Source of the DNA: Flavobacterium sufflavum
GTDB taxonomy: Bacteria; Bacteroidota; Bacteroidia; Flavobacteriales; Flavobacteriaceae
DNA length: 64,000 nucleotides
Assembly: GCF_004016525.1 (NCBI RefSeq)
Contig: NZ_SACJ01000014.1
Location: 1-64,000, forward strand
Reading direction: 5' to 3'
In this document: in pieces, positions 46,499 to 55,140 of the stretch
How the letters are laid out: each line of letters starts with the position of its first letter
Position numbering within the stretch: the first letter of the stretch is position 1
Notes under the pieces: model-generated
What the model saw: the letters and a program-made list of their open reading frames with translations, nothing else
What the model was told of the DNA's origin: nothing
Databases searched by the model: none
Program-made: the position numbers and the translations under genes

Positions 46499-48445
46499 CT
46501 ATTTCTTTACTTCAGTAATCCAAATCGCAGCTCCACCGGAAGCTTTTAAGTCTAATTTTATCTTAGAACTTTTTTTAACAACCACATCTTTTAAGGCAAC
46601 TTTTGTTTTGGTAGTCACTTTTTCATCATCAGAATAGATTCTGGCGTTGTATTTTTTATTAGCATCCAAAAAGTCAAAATTCAGTTCCAAAGTACGCGCC
46701 TCATTATTCGTAATACTTCCCACAAACCAATCCTTTCCTGATTTTCTCGCGGTAGTGATATATTTCCCAATTTCACCGTTCAACACTTTGGTATCATCCC
46801 AAACCGTAGGCACTTTATCAAAAAAATCTATTTCAGGTTCACCATTATAAGCCGACGGTTGATCGTACCAATACATAAACTGAATTGGACTGTAATAAAC
46901 CACAGCTAATGCTAATTGATGCGCATGCGTATTTTTAATCGCTTTAGAATAATAGGCTATTGTATAATCGGCTGGCCCAGCTAAAAATCGGGTAAATGGC
47001 AAAATGGTATTATGATTCGCATCAGGCATTTCTTCGTTTCCACGAATTCCTTCCTGAGTCATTAAATTAGGGTAAGTACGACTGAAACCGGTTGGTCTAT
47101 ACTCATCATGTATGTCTACCATCATACCATATTCGGCACATTTTTTTACCGCTTCATGTAACCATGTGGTCCAATGTTGATTTCCAACTTGCACAAAACC
47201 AAATTTTATCCCTTTGATTCCCCACTTTTTATATAATGGTAAAATCGTATCTAATTGCTGAATCAATGCACGCTGATTAACATATACCCAAAGCCCAATC
47301 CCTTTTGAAGCAGCATAAGCAGACAGTTCAGGAACATTAAGATCTTTTGTTGCTGAAGTTTTAGTAGCATCTGAACTCATTTTCATTTCAGGGCCGTACC
47401 AACTAGCATCCAAATGAATATATTGCAATCCTCTTTCAGCTGCAAAATCAACACATTTTTTAGCATCAGCCTGGGTTAGTTTTGCCACGCGTATCACTTT
47501 TCCAGGCTTAATCCAAGACACGCCTTTTAATTGACTTTCAGGATTTAAATTCAAAATAATAGTCTTATTCGCAATTAGGTCTGTTTCTTTATCTGCAGCC
47601 ATAATTACTCGCCAAGGAGTTGAATAGGCGGGAATTACATCAACACTGCTGTAAAGTGTAGCCTGAAGTGTATTCGGTTTAGTCTTGTTCAGACTAAATT
47701 TCATTCGAGCATAATCAGTCATTTGTGCTTCGGCAAGAGCCACAGTTAATCCATTACTCAGCTTCATTGTTAACGGACGTTCGCTTTGTCCTTTCCAATC
47801 TTTTAATGGCAACAAAGAATAAGGTCCCTGAGCCCATGGTTCATAATATGCCAAAGTTCCTTCGGGCATTGTAAATTGAGTTTGTTCCCCTACTATATGA
47901 AGAAACAATCCGTTGGTTGGCTCCGGAAAATGATACCGTACGGCAATTCCTTCATTGTAAGCACGAACTACTACATTCATAAAGTATCCCTTGCTTTTAT
48001 CATATCCATCTGTAGCTACTTTTTTTGTCTCGTCTCCTTTACTAAAAGACAATGTCATTTCATTATAGTTATTACGAATAAATTCGTTTTCCCCATATAC
48101 AGGTTTCCAAGTTTGATCCACACTATTTATCTGAAAGTCTTTAAATTTCAAATTTTCTCCCCATACTTTACAAGTATCATTAGGCACGGCAAGAGCAGAC
48201 TCAAAAGTTTGATTTTCTATCAACACCCCTAATTCAGACTCCAGTACCACTGTTTTCCCCTTATAAGAAAGAGTATAGTACATCTGTTTTTCATTATCAG
48301 TGATTTTCTTTTGATAAAAACTAAACTCATAACTCCCGTCTGGCGACTTTAATTTCTGAACAGTTTCCTGTATTAAAGCCTGTTTCTGAGCCATTAGCAC
48401 ACAAGAAAACAACAGACATATAATACAAAACTTACTGATTTTCAT
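46499..48445 (-). CDS. GH97 alpha-glycosidase-like protein with an unusual catalytic strand
   Basis: The start at 48445 (MKISKFC..., signal peptide to about LMAQ) is preferred over 48466. The N-terminal GH97 sandwich (about 25-270) is followed by a TIM barrel (about 280-555) and a C-terminal beta-domain. DIHDEYRPTGFSRTYPNL near 440 is the conserved catalytic-acid and calcium region. At strand 4, where retaining GH97 enzymes have an Asp nucleophile in a KVDFF-type motif, this protein reads GIKFGFVQVG, so a simple alpha-galactosidase assignment is unsafe. GH97 enzymes act on alpha-gluco- or alpha-galactosides in the periplasm. It precedes the DUF4861 gene by 32 bp. A truncated GH97 copy lies nearby (50018-50504). 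Confidence 0.85.
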   Translation of the reverse strand: MKISKFCIICLLFSCVLMAQKQALIQETVQKLKSPDGSYEFSFYQKKITDNEKQMYYTLSYKGKTVVLESELGVLIENQTFESALAVPNDTCKVWGENLKFKDFQINSVDQTWKPVYGENEFIRNNYNEMTLSFSKGDETKKVATDGYDKSKGYFMNVVVRAYNEGIAVRYHFPEPTNGLFLHIVGEQTQFTMPEGTLAYYEPWAQGPYSLLPLKDWKGQSERPLTMKLSNGLTVALAEAQMTDYARMKFSLNKTKPNTLQATLYSSVDVIPAYSTPWRVIMAADKETDLIANKTIILNLNPESQLKGVSWIKPGKVIRVAKLTQADAKKCVDFAAERGLQYIHLDASWYGPEMKMSSDATKTSATKDLNVPELSAYAASKGIGLWVYVNQRALIQQLDTILPLYKKWGIKGIKFGFVQVGNQHWTTWLHEAVKKCAEYGMMVDIHDEYRPTGFSRTYPNLMTQEGIRGNEEMPDANHNTILPFTRFLAGPADYTIAYYSKAIKNTHAHQLALAVVYYSPIQFMYWYDQPSAYNGEPEIDFFDKVPTVWDDTKVLNGEIGKYITTARKSGKDWFVGSITNNEARTLELNFDFLDANKKYNARIYSDDEKVTTKTKVALKDVVVKKSSKIKLDLKASGGAAIWITEVKK

Positions 48446-48591
48446 GTTATTAAAATTATTAATCATAAAAAAATCCTATTGATACTTAAAACTTACTTTT
48501 GAAAATGAAAACTTCGTTCAAGCGGTGTAGTGAATTGAAATTGATTTTTAATACATTGTAATCTTTAATTTATAGACTTCTTAGTGAAAAA

Positions 48592-48619
48592 GATAAGAAT
48601 AGGCTAACAAGTCTATTCT
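48592..48619 (-). terminator. Weak terminator-like hairpin after the second alginate-lyase-fold gene
   Basis: AGAATAG (48596-48602) pairs with CTATTCT (48613-48619) around a 10-nt loop. On the minus strand a T-rich stretch (TATCTTTTT) follows. The stem overlaps the TAG stop codon, so it may be only a partial terminator. Confidence 0.4.
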
Positions 48620-49923
48620 AAACTAAATAATAAAGTACCAAAACCAAGTGAATCAAATCCTCCACTGTTTCCTCCATAATCTCCTCCTCCTCCTTCAGGT
48701 TGAACTGATTTCGCACCTAAGCCTGTATAATACATACTTGTAGCAGGAAGTTTTTTTATTTTAGCATAATGATTGTAAATCATTGCCCACATTGGGCGTC
48801 CACCTCCCCTACCTGAAGATCCAATAGTTGGTAATTCTGTCATTTTAATTCCACATCCTGTCCAAGGATCTCCTTCATGCCAGCTATAAACCGTATATGG
48901 AACTTCCAAATAAGTTACATTGTATTTAGCCACATACTCACTTGCTTTCAAAACGATATTATCTCTAAAACCCCATAAATCATCTCCTTGATTCCAAGCA
49001 AGTTGGCAAATAGTTGTTAACAATGCTAAAGATAAAGTACAGTGTCCTTGATCTCTTCCACTTTCTTGCATTTGTGCCATATTGGAATTAGGACTTGGAA
49101 ACGGTTCAAATATGGTAACAAAATTATTTCCACATCCTTTCCCTTTCTGATAATAATCAATTACATAATTGTAAATGCTTCTATCGTTATTTAAGATTCC
49201 AATAGCCATTGCAGAAGCCATATTACACAAATCCCAGTTGGACCAGGCATGCTGAGGATGACAACCAAAATGAGTCGACAACCAGCTATAATTTAAATTA
49301 TAAAATACCGTACGCATCCATTCTTTATATTTTGTAAAATCAGTTGCAGTCCAACCTGAATAATTTCTCAACTGTTCACCAGCTATTGCAAATTGATAGC
49401 CATAAATCCCAGCTGCCAATGCTGCATTTGAATCCCCAGAAATTCTGGTACAAGTTGAAGCCCAAGCATTCAAAATATTAATAGCAGCCTGTGCGTATTG
49501 AGCATCACCTGTTAACTTCCATCGAAGTCCTAATTGGTATGCAGCTGCCGCATCATTCATCGCACGAGAATAATTGTCTGGATCTGGCTCTTCTGCACTG
49601 TTTCCACCACGAACTAATTTTACTGTTGGATTGGCGGTATAAGTTAATTGTGCATGGGAATTTGCAATTAACTTATTATATCCAGAAACCCATGGTTCTT
49701 GATTTGCATCAATTTTTGCTTTTATACTTACAAAATCAGCATCTTTAACATAGCCATCATGTTTCATGGGTACAGAAGGATCTAATGTTTTAATCTCGGC
49801 AACTGTTACAACTGGTGGTGGAGTAGTAGTACCCGAATCAGTCCCATCATTTGATGAACAACTTGTAAAAATAGTTACTCCTGCAACCACATAATAGATA
49901 CAGTTCATTTTTAATATTTTCAT
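48613..49923 (-). CDS. Alginate-lyase-superfamily polysaccharide lyase, surface lipoprotein
   Basis: This 436-residue protein has a lipobox (TIFTSCSSND, Cys near 22) followed by a Ser/Thr/Pro linker, suggesting surface anchoring. The alpha-toroid contains RAMNDAAAAYQLGLRWKLTGD near 115, ISGDSNAALAAGIYGYQFA near 155, SNWDLCNMASAMAIGIL near 225 and ESGRDQGHCTLSLALL near 285, and ends in GGGGDYG..SGGFDSLGFGTLLF. The N, H and Y/R residues in these blocks are the usual active-site set of PF05426-type lyases such as PL5 and PL38. It depolymerises a uronic-acid glycan at the cell surface, by inference. It is paralogous to 51960-53282 and distantly to the catalytic domains of the giant proteins. Confidence 0.8.
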   Translation of the reverse strand: MKILKMNCIYYVVAGVTIFTSCSSNDGTDSGTTTPPPVVTVAEIKTLDPSVPMKHDGYVKDADFVSIKAKIDANQEPWVSGYNKLIANSHAQLTYTANPTVKLVRGGNSAEEPDPDNYSRAMNDAAAAYQLGLRWKLTGDAQYAQAAINILNAWASTCTRISGDSNAALAAGIYGYQFAIAGEQLRNYSGWTATDFTKYKEWMRTVFYNLNYSWLSTHFGCHPQHAWSNWDLCNMASAMAIGILNNDRSIYNYVIDYYQKGKGCGNNFVTIFEPFPSPNSNMAQMQESGRDQGHCTLSLALLTTICQLAWNQGDDLWGFRDNIVLKASEYVAKYNVTYLEVPYTVYSWHEGDPWTGCGIKMTELPTIGSSGRGGGRPMWAMIYNHYAKIKKLPATSMYYTGLGAKSVQPEGGGGDYGGNSGGFDSLGFGTLLFSLE

Positions 49924-49943
49924 ATTTTTATATTTTTATATTT

Positions 49944-50017
49944 TTATTCTGGTAAACTAAAAGAAAAAGATACCACATCATAGATAACATCATTATTACC
50001 ATTGCCATGCTTATTCA
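49944..50017 (-). pseudogene. C-terminal scrap of an unidentified protein joined to the GH97 remnant
   Basis: In another frame directly after the GH97 remnant, the sequence SDDMNKHGNGNNDVIYDVV and SFSFSLPE followed by a stop can be read. It looks like the tail of a beta-sandwich protein and not part of GH97, which suggests that an internal deletion joined two genes here. Its origin is not recognised. Confidence 0.3.
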
Positions 50018-50504
50018 TATCGTCAGACCTTCATTATAAAGCCTGATTTGAAGATCCATAATGTAATTAGAAGAAGCTTTTTGTTCAAATGTTAGAACAA
50101 TTTCGTTGTATTTTTCCTTGATAATTTTTCGTTCGCCATAAGGCGGAATCCAAGAAGTGTCGATACTCTTGTTTTTGGTTTCTTTTAAAACCAATCCATC
50201 CATCCATCCAATCGCCTGTTGACACTTTTTTAATGGCCAAAGCCCACTCTGAGGCACGATTGTCTAATTTTATGTCCAATCCTGAATTGAGAATAACTGT
50301 TTTTCCTTTATAATTCAAATGATAGCTAAGACTGTTTGCCCCTGAAGCATCCTGCTTTTGTTGTATAACAAACTCATAATTTTTATCAGGGGAAGACAGT
50401 TGTTTTTCAAACGTTTGATTTAAAGTTGAGTTTTGAGCAAACATCTCAATGCTAATAAAAACCAATAAAAATACTGTTAAAATTATTTTTTTGCTGTAAA
50501 ACAT
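50018..50504 (-). pseudogene. Truncated, frameshifted GH97 N-terminal remnant
   Basis: The start MFYSKKIILTVFLLVFISIEM, a signal peptide, leads into LSSPDKNYEFVIQQKQ and LDIKLDNRASEWALAIKK, which matches the N-terminal sandwich of the intact GH97. A frameshift near 50225 moves the homology to another frame (IDTSWIPPYGERKIIKEKYNE, LQIRLYNEGLTI), and it stops after about 160 residues. The barrel with all catalytic residues is gone. It lies between the SGBP and the second lyase, so this was once a second GH97 in the PUL. Confidence 0.75.
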
Positions 50505-50618
50505 TCTTTGTTTAATTTAAAAAATAAAAACACTGAGTGTAAATAACTTAAATGATCCGCCCAACAATGGTTTTAAAAAAGGGCTACACAAATAATTAAA
50601 AAATATTTTTAGAATATA

Positions 50619-50650
50619 AACAAGGGGATTATCTATTTAATCCCCTTGTT
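50619..50650 (-). terminator. Terminator closing the SusC-SusD-lyase-SGBP operon
   Basis: AACAAGGGGATTA (50619-50631) pairs perfectly over 13 bp with TAATCCCCTTGTT (50638-50650) around a 6-nt loop. It is 17 bp downstream of the SGBP stop on the minus strand, with an AT-rich tail. Confidence 0.8.
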
Positions 50651-50667
50651 TTAAAATATACAGTAAA

Positions 50668-51906
50668 TTAATTCTTAACTAACTTCATCCCACCCACAAT
50701 AAAATAATCGGCTTTAGTAGCAGCTCCTGCCATATTAACTAAAAACCCTATAGATACTTTTTGAGAAGTAGCTACTGTAAAGTCAAATTTTGCAGTTATT
50801 GGATTTGTTGCTCCAGTTGCACTATTTGGAGCTGTTGCTCCTACAGGAGTACTATTCCAGGTACCAACATAACCTAAAGCAGTATTTAAATTCGCCAACG
50901 AAGGCAACCCATCTCCAGTAGCTGCTACACAATAAACAGAAGATGTTGGATGATTTTCTGAATAATAAGTAAATGATACTGTATAACTACCAGCTGGCAA
51001 GGCCATTGATGTTTGTTGATATACCTTTCCATCGACAACCGGTGTATCACCCCAAGTTTCAAAACAAAGACGATTTCCACCATCTTTAGAAAATCCACCA
51101 ACTTTTACCGATGAAGCATTGGTTTTATTTTTAGCACCTGCATTAGTTATCCAAGGTGCTCCTAATGTACCCCATCTATTAGCAGAATATGCATCTGTAT
51201 TACTAACAAATCCACCTCCGGAAACAAAATTCCCAGTATTACTTAGAAAATATGGGGTTATATCACCCGCTGCTGTTGGGTTAATGATGGCAGGAGTTCC
51301 CTGAACAGTTAATCCTCCCATAGTAATTGAAACAAAACCAGTAGCATAATTTGCTGGTGCTGTCACAGTAATTTTATTATCTGCAATGTTTTGTATCGTT
51401 GCTGCAGTTCCATTAAAACTTACCGCTACTTTTGATGCGTCTGTACCAAAATTAATACCATTGATAGTTACGATATCAACTCCGGGAAAGGCAACGGTAT
51501 TAATCGCATTACTTGAAACAACTGATGTAATTGCCGGAGCAGGCAAAACGGTAAATTCTGCAAAAGAATCATTAAGATGTTTCCATACTTGTAAACTTAC
51601 TTTTCCACTAATTGCTGCAGCAGGCACCTGAACTACAATTTTAGTATCCTCACAGGAAACTACATTAGTAGCCAAAATACCTCCAAAATATACTTTTACA
51701 GCACCTTTTAAAGTCCCAAAATCAGTTCCTGTAATGGTTACATTAATACCAGGGTATCCAGAAGTATGGCTTATTCCTGTTGCCGTTTGTTCAGGGTACT
51801 CCTGAATTCTAAAGTTTGGACCTTCTTCACAGGCAGTAAAAAAAGTAAAACAAATAACCATCATGAATCCTCTGATGAGGATACTATTATTTTTAAATAT
51901 TTTCAT
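50668..51906 (-). CDS. IPT/TIG surface glycan-binding lipoprotein (SGBP)
   Basis: This 412-residue protein has a lipobox (CFTFFTACEEGP, Cys near 26). Two IPT/TIG Ig-like domains follow: residues about 45-120 (GYPGINVTITGTDFG) and 125-210 (FPGVDIVTINGINFG). The C-terminal domain (about 215-412) is a beta-sandwich with GGFVSNTDAYSANRWGTLGAPW and FCFETWGDTPV-like strands, as seen in glycan-binding ends of such proteins. With SusC and SusD it forms the outer-membrane glycan-capture system, filling the SusE/SusF place. The ligand is expected to be the polymer cut by the adjacent lyases. It ends the SusC-led operon. Confidence 0.85.
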   Translation of the reverse strand: MKIFKNNSILIRGFMMVICFTFFTACEEGPNFRIQEYPEQTATGISHTSGYPGINVTITGTDFGTLKGAVKVYFGGILATNVVSCEDTKIVVQVPAAAISGKVSLQVWKHLNDSFAEFTVLPAPAITSVVSSNAINTVAFPGVDIVTINGINFGTDASKVAVSFNGTAATIQNIADNKITVTAPANYATGFVSITMGGLTVQGTPAIINPTAAGDITPYFLSNTGNFVSGGGFVSNTDAYSANRWGTLGAPWITNAGAKNKTNASSVKVGGFSKDGGNRLCFETWGDTPVVDGKVYQQTSMALPAGSYTVSFTYYSENHPTSSVYCVAATGDGLPSLANLNTALGYVGTWNSTPVGATAPNSATGATNPITAKFDFTVATSQKVSIGFLVNMAGAATKADYFIVGGMKLVKN

Positions 51907-51959
51907 AATTCTTGTTGTTTAAAATTTATCTATTATATGAAATAATTATAATATTATTT

Positions 51960-53282
51960 TTAATCTCTGGTATACAAAAGTGTTCCAAATCCTAATTGGT
52001 CAAACCCTCCGCTATTAGGACCATAATCACCACCTCCACCTTCCGGTAAAGAGCTTATTAAACCCATTTTAGTATATTTTGTAAGACTTTCTGAGATGTT
52101 TTTAATTTTTGTATAATGAAAATATGGCGCAGACCACATAGGACGAAATGATCCTCGAGCAGCGTCACTAATTTGGGTATGTGTTTCCACTCCCCCACAA
52201 GCACTCCAGGCATCTTTATAATTCCTAGTGTACTCGAAAAACGGGACATTTAGCCTTGCTATATTATATTTTGCCGCATATTCACAAGCTTTTAAGAAGC
52301 GGTTATTATCCAATCCGTAAAAATCATCTCCCTGATTCCATGTTAACTGGCAAATCTGTCCCATTAATGCAATGCACAATGTTGCATGCCCTTGATCTCG
52401 TCCACTTTCCTGAAGCTGAGCCAAGCCCGCGTCATCTCCATCAAAAACATGGTTTATGGCTTTATACCAATTTCCATTGCCATTACCTTTCTGTAAATAA
52501 TTAATGGCATAATTATAAATAGTTCTATCATCTGTTAAAATACCTATAGCCAATACAGAGTTCAAGTTAGCCAAATCCCAATTAGCCCAATAATGAGATT
52601 GGCAAGTACCCCAATGGGTTTCTAAAAAGGCCTTATTCAAATTATAGAAAACATCTTTCATCCATTTTTGGTATGCCGCAAAATCAGTTGGATTCCAACC
52701 CGGATAACCTCTCAGCATTTCTCCCGCAATGGCAAATTGAGAACCGTATATCCCTGCAGCCAAAGCGGTATTGGAATCTCCACTAATACGTGTACAAGTG
52801 GTTGCCCAGGCATTAAGGATATTGACTGCTGTTTGTGCATAAATAGCATCTCCACTTATCCTCCATCTTAATGTCAGTTGATAAGCTGCAGCCGCATCAT
52901 TCATAGCACGACTATAATTGTCTGGCAGAGGTTCTTCAGCCGAACTTCCTCCTCTTATTAATGTTGCAACAGGACTGGCGGTATAAGTTGATTGTGCGTG
53001 CGAATTGGCTATTAATTTATTCCATCCAGACGTCCATGGCTCTGCTTGTACTGCAATTTTAGCTCTTATCCTTGCATAGTCTTCTTCGGTATGAAGCGCA
53101 CCAATATGCTTCATGGGAACAGAAGGGTCCAAAGTATTAATAGCCAGCACGATTGGGGTTGGGGTTGGGGTTGGGGTATCTCCCCCACTCGAAGGGCTTG
53201 AACACGCAATCACCAGACCAAATACACCTAAAATTAGTGTTGGCGCAACTAACCGGTAAAAATTAAATTGTTCCTTTTTCAT
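51960..53282 (-). CDS. Alginate-lyase-superfamily polysaccharide lyase, surface lipoprotein
   Basis: The start at 53282 (MKKEQFNFYRL...) gives a leader ending in the lipobox LVIACSSPSS. A start at 53303 is possible. A (Pro-Thr)n linker encoded by GGGGTT repeats follows. The catalytic toroid parallels 48613-49923: YSRAMNDAAAAYQL near 120, ISGDSNTALAAGIYG, ANWDLANLNSVLAIGIL near 225, ESGRDQGHATLCIAL near 290 and a GGGGDYGPNSGGFDQLGFGTLLY end. It is likely an endo-acting surface lyase that makes oligosaccharides for SusCD. It lies between SusD and the SGBP in one operon. Confidence 0.8.
   Translation of the reverse strand: MKKEQFNFYRLVAPTLILGVFGLVIACSSPSSGGDTPTPTPTPIVLAINTLDPSVPMKHIGALHTEEDYARIRAKIAVQAEPWTSGWNKLIANSHAQSTYTASPVATLIRGGSSAEEPLPDNYSRAMNDAAAAYQLTLRWRISGDAIYAQTAVNILNAWATTCTRISGDSNTALAAGIYGSQFAIAGEMLRGYPGWNPTDFAAYQKWMKDVFYNLNKAFLETHWGTCQSHYWANWDLANLNSVLAIGILTDDRTIYNYAINYLQKGNGNGNWYKAINHVFDGDDAGLAQLQESGRDQGHATLCIALMGQICQLTWNQGDDFYGLDNNRFLKACEYAAKYNIARLNVPFFEYTRNYKDAWSACGGVETHTQISDAARGSFRPMWSAPYFHYTKIKNISESLTKYTKMGLISSLPEGGGGDYGPNSGGFDQLGFGTLLYTRD
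53155..53178. repeat. Hexanucleotide repeat coding for a Pro-Thr linker
   Basis: About four copies of GGGGTT (read on the plus strand) encode the TPTPTPTP linker just after the lipobox of the lyase at 51960-53282. A 6-nt unit can change in number without frameshift, so only linker length would vary. Confidence 0.75.
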
Positions 53283-53303
53283 AATTACTATTTTTATAAA
53301 CAA

Positions 53304-53330
53304 ACCTTACAGGTATAAAACCTGCAAGGT
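53304..53330 (-). terminator. Intra-operon hairpin between SusD and the first lyase
   Basis: ACCTTACAGGT (53304-53314) pairs with ACCTGCAAGGT (53320-53330), one mismatch, around ATAAA. It lies just past the SusD stop. The T tract is short, so it may be a partial terminator or mRNA-stabilising hairpin that sets a lower level for downstream genes. Confidence 0.5.
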
Positions 53331-53348
53331 CTATCAAATTTCAGTTTA

Positions 53349-55124
53349 CTAGTACCCAGGATTTTGAAGTAACTTATTATTCAACAACATTTGGCTTTGA
53401 GGAATAGGGTACAAATAATGTTTTTTAGTCACCGTATGGTTTAATTTACTATCAATTACCACACAATTCAACACCCCTTTTGGAGTTTCTACTGTCTCTT
53501 CACCAAACACATAGGTGTTTGCTTTATAAGCAGCTGTAGGATTACCGGAAGCGTCTTTAAAAGGGGTTGTGTAAGAAGCACTACCCACTACTCTCCCCAA
53601 ACGGGATGGATTTAAAGATTCTTCTAAAATACCCCAACGCTTCAAATCATCAAAACGTTTGCCTTCACGATATAGCTCAACAGCACGCTCTCTCCTTATT
53701 TCTTGTTTCATATCTAAGCCATTGGCTGAAGCCAGCGCATTAGTCAAGTAAGCTACCTTTGCACGGTCTCTTAATTTATTAATTGAGGCATTCAATTGCG
53801 TGTCCGTAATGCTTCCGTTTAGTTCGTACAATGCTTCTGCATACATTAAGTACACTTCTGCCAATCGAATAATAGGCCAGTTGGCTGATTCGGTATTATC
53901 TAATCTACGAGTACCAAAACCATACACGGCATATTTCGAGTTACCGTAACCACTAAATCCTAAGCTCCCAAAATCTAAAGTAACAGAGGTTGGTGCCGTA
54001 GTTGCACTATATAAATAGTTTAACAAACGTAAATCTCTGGCTTGAAATTCAGAGGTTGTTGTTTGATACCCCTGAAACAAAGTTGATTTAGCTGCCGGTA
54101 ATCCATCAGTACATACTGCCATATCGACAAATTTACGGCTTGGATAGAGTTGCCAGGATGTCCAACTTATATTTTTTCTGGACTGTTTAAGTGTATAATC
54201 ATACACGCTGTATAGAATAAATTCCTTATTTGTAGATTTATCATAACCTCCTGGGTTAGATCCTGCATCCTCAAGATTGAACAAATACCAAGAACTTAAA
54301 TTAGTCATTTTGGAATCAGCATTCTTATTCCACAGTTCGTACCCCCCATTATCCATGATTTCTTTACACATTGCTGCGGCATCTGTCAGGTAAATATTTA
54401 TGTTGGCAGGATTGTATCCTGTTGTTCCAGCACCAATTGCTGTACCATCTCCATCAGCCTGTTGACCTACATATTTTTCCCAGGTGGCTTCGTATAGTTC
54501 GGCTTGTGCTTTTAAGGCCATAGCTGCCCATTTGCTTATCCTGCCTTTATCAGTAGCTACCAAATTCTGTTCGGTTGGAAGATTTGAAATGGCTTTATCT
54601 AAATCACTTAAAATTTGCGCAACTACCTCATATCGGCTGTTTCGAGGCGCAAATAACTCAGGAGAATTAGTATCCAAAACTGTTGTTACCAAAGGTACAC
54701 CTCCAAAAGTTTTTAGTAAATTAAAATAAGCATAAGCACGAAAAAAATGAGCTTCACCCACATACTGGCTGATACTTCCTTCTCCTGTATATTCATTTGC
54801 TTTAGCTAATAAAATATTACAAACACGAATCCCAGAATAATCCCAATTAGTACTGGCTGTTGCAATTGTTCCTTGTCCTAAAGCCGTACCATTTCCATTG
54901 GCATTAGCCGACAAATCTGAACCATTATCCATGTTTCCAAAATCCCATCCTTGTAATTGTCCGTAAAAACCAGTAGTATATGCTTTAAAATCACTAGGTT
55001 TTTTGAAATAAACTGCATCTGTAAATTGTCCTTCTGGATTTAAATCAATAAATTCATCCTGACAACCCGACAAGCCTAAAAAAAGACCTCCTAGAACTAT
55101 ATAATTCAATATTTTTTTCATCAT
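53349..55124 (-). CDS. susD: SusD/RagB-family glycan-binding outer-membrane lipoprotein
   Basis: This 591-residue protein has a lipobox (LGLSGCQDEF, Cys near 21). The start is MMKKILNY, with 55121 an equal alternative. The SusD alpha-helical TPR fold is marked by EAHFFRAYAYFNLLKTFGGVPLV near 130 (in parts), RISKWAAMALKAQAELYEA near 200, IRLAEVYLMYAEALYELNG near 430 and RRERAVELYREGKRFDDLKRWG near 490. It binds the oligosaccharides and closes the SusC barrel from outside. It starts 16 bp downstream of susC. It has the usual length for the family. Confidence 0.95.
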   Translation of the reverse strand: MMKKILNYIVLGGLFLGLSGCQDEFIDLNPEGQFTDAVYFKKPSDFKAYTTGFYGQLQGWDFGNMDNGSDLSANANGNGTALGQGTIATASTNWDYSGIRVCNILLAKANEYTGEGSISQYVGEAHFFRAYAYFNLLKTFGGVPLVTTVLDTNSPELFAPRNSRYEVVAQILSDLDKAISNLPTEQNLVATDKGRISKWAAMALKAQAELYEATWEKYVGQQADGDGTAIGAGTTGYNPANINIYLTDAAAMCKEIMDNGGYELWNKNADSKMTNLSSWYLFNLEDAGSNPGGYDKSTNKEFILYSVYDYTLKQSRKNISWTSWQLYPSRKFVDMAVCTDGLPAAKSTLFQGYQTTTSEFQARDLRLLNYLYSATTAPTSVTLDFGSLGFSGYGNSKYAVYGFGTRRLDNTESANWPIIRLAEVYLMYAEALYELNGSITDTQLNASINKLRDRAKVAYLTNALASANGLDMKQEIRRERAVELYREGKRFDDLKRWGILEESLNPSRLGRVVGSASYTTPFKDASGNPTAAYKANTYVFGEETVETPKGVLNCVVIDSKLNHTVTKKHYLYPIPQSQMLLNNKLLQNPGY

Positions 55125-55140
55125 TTTTTAATTTAAGTTA

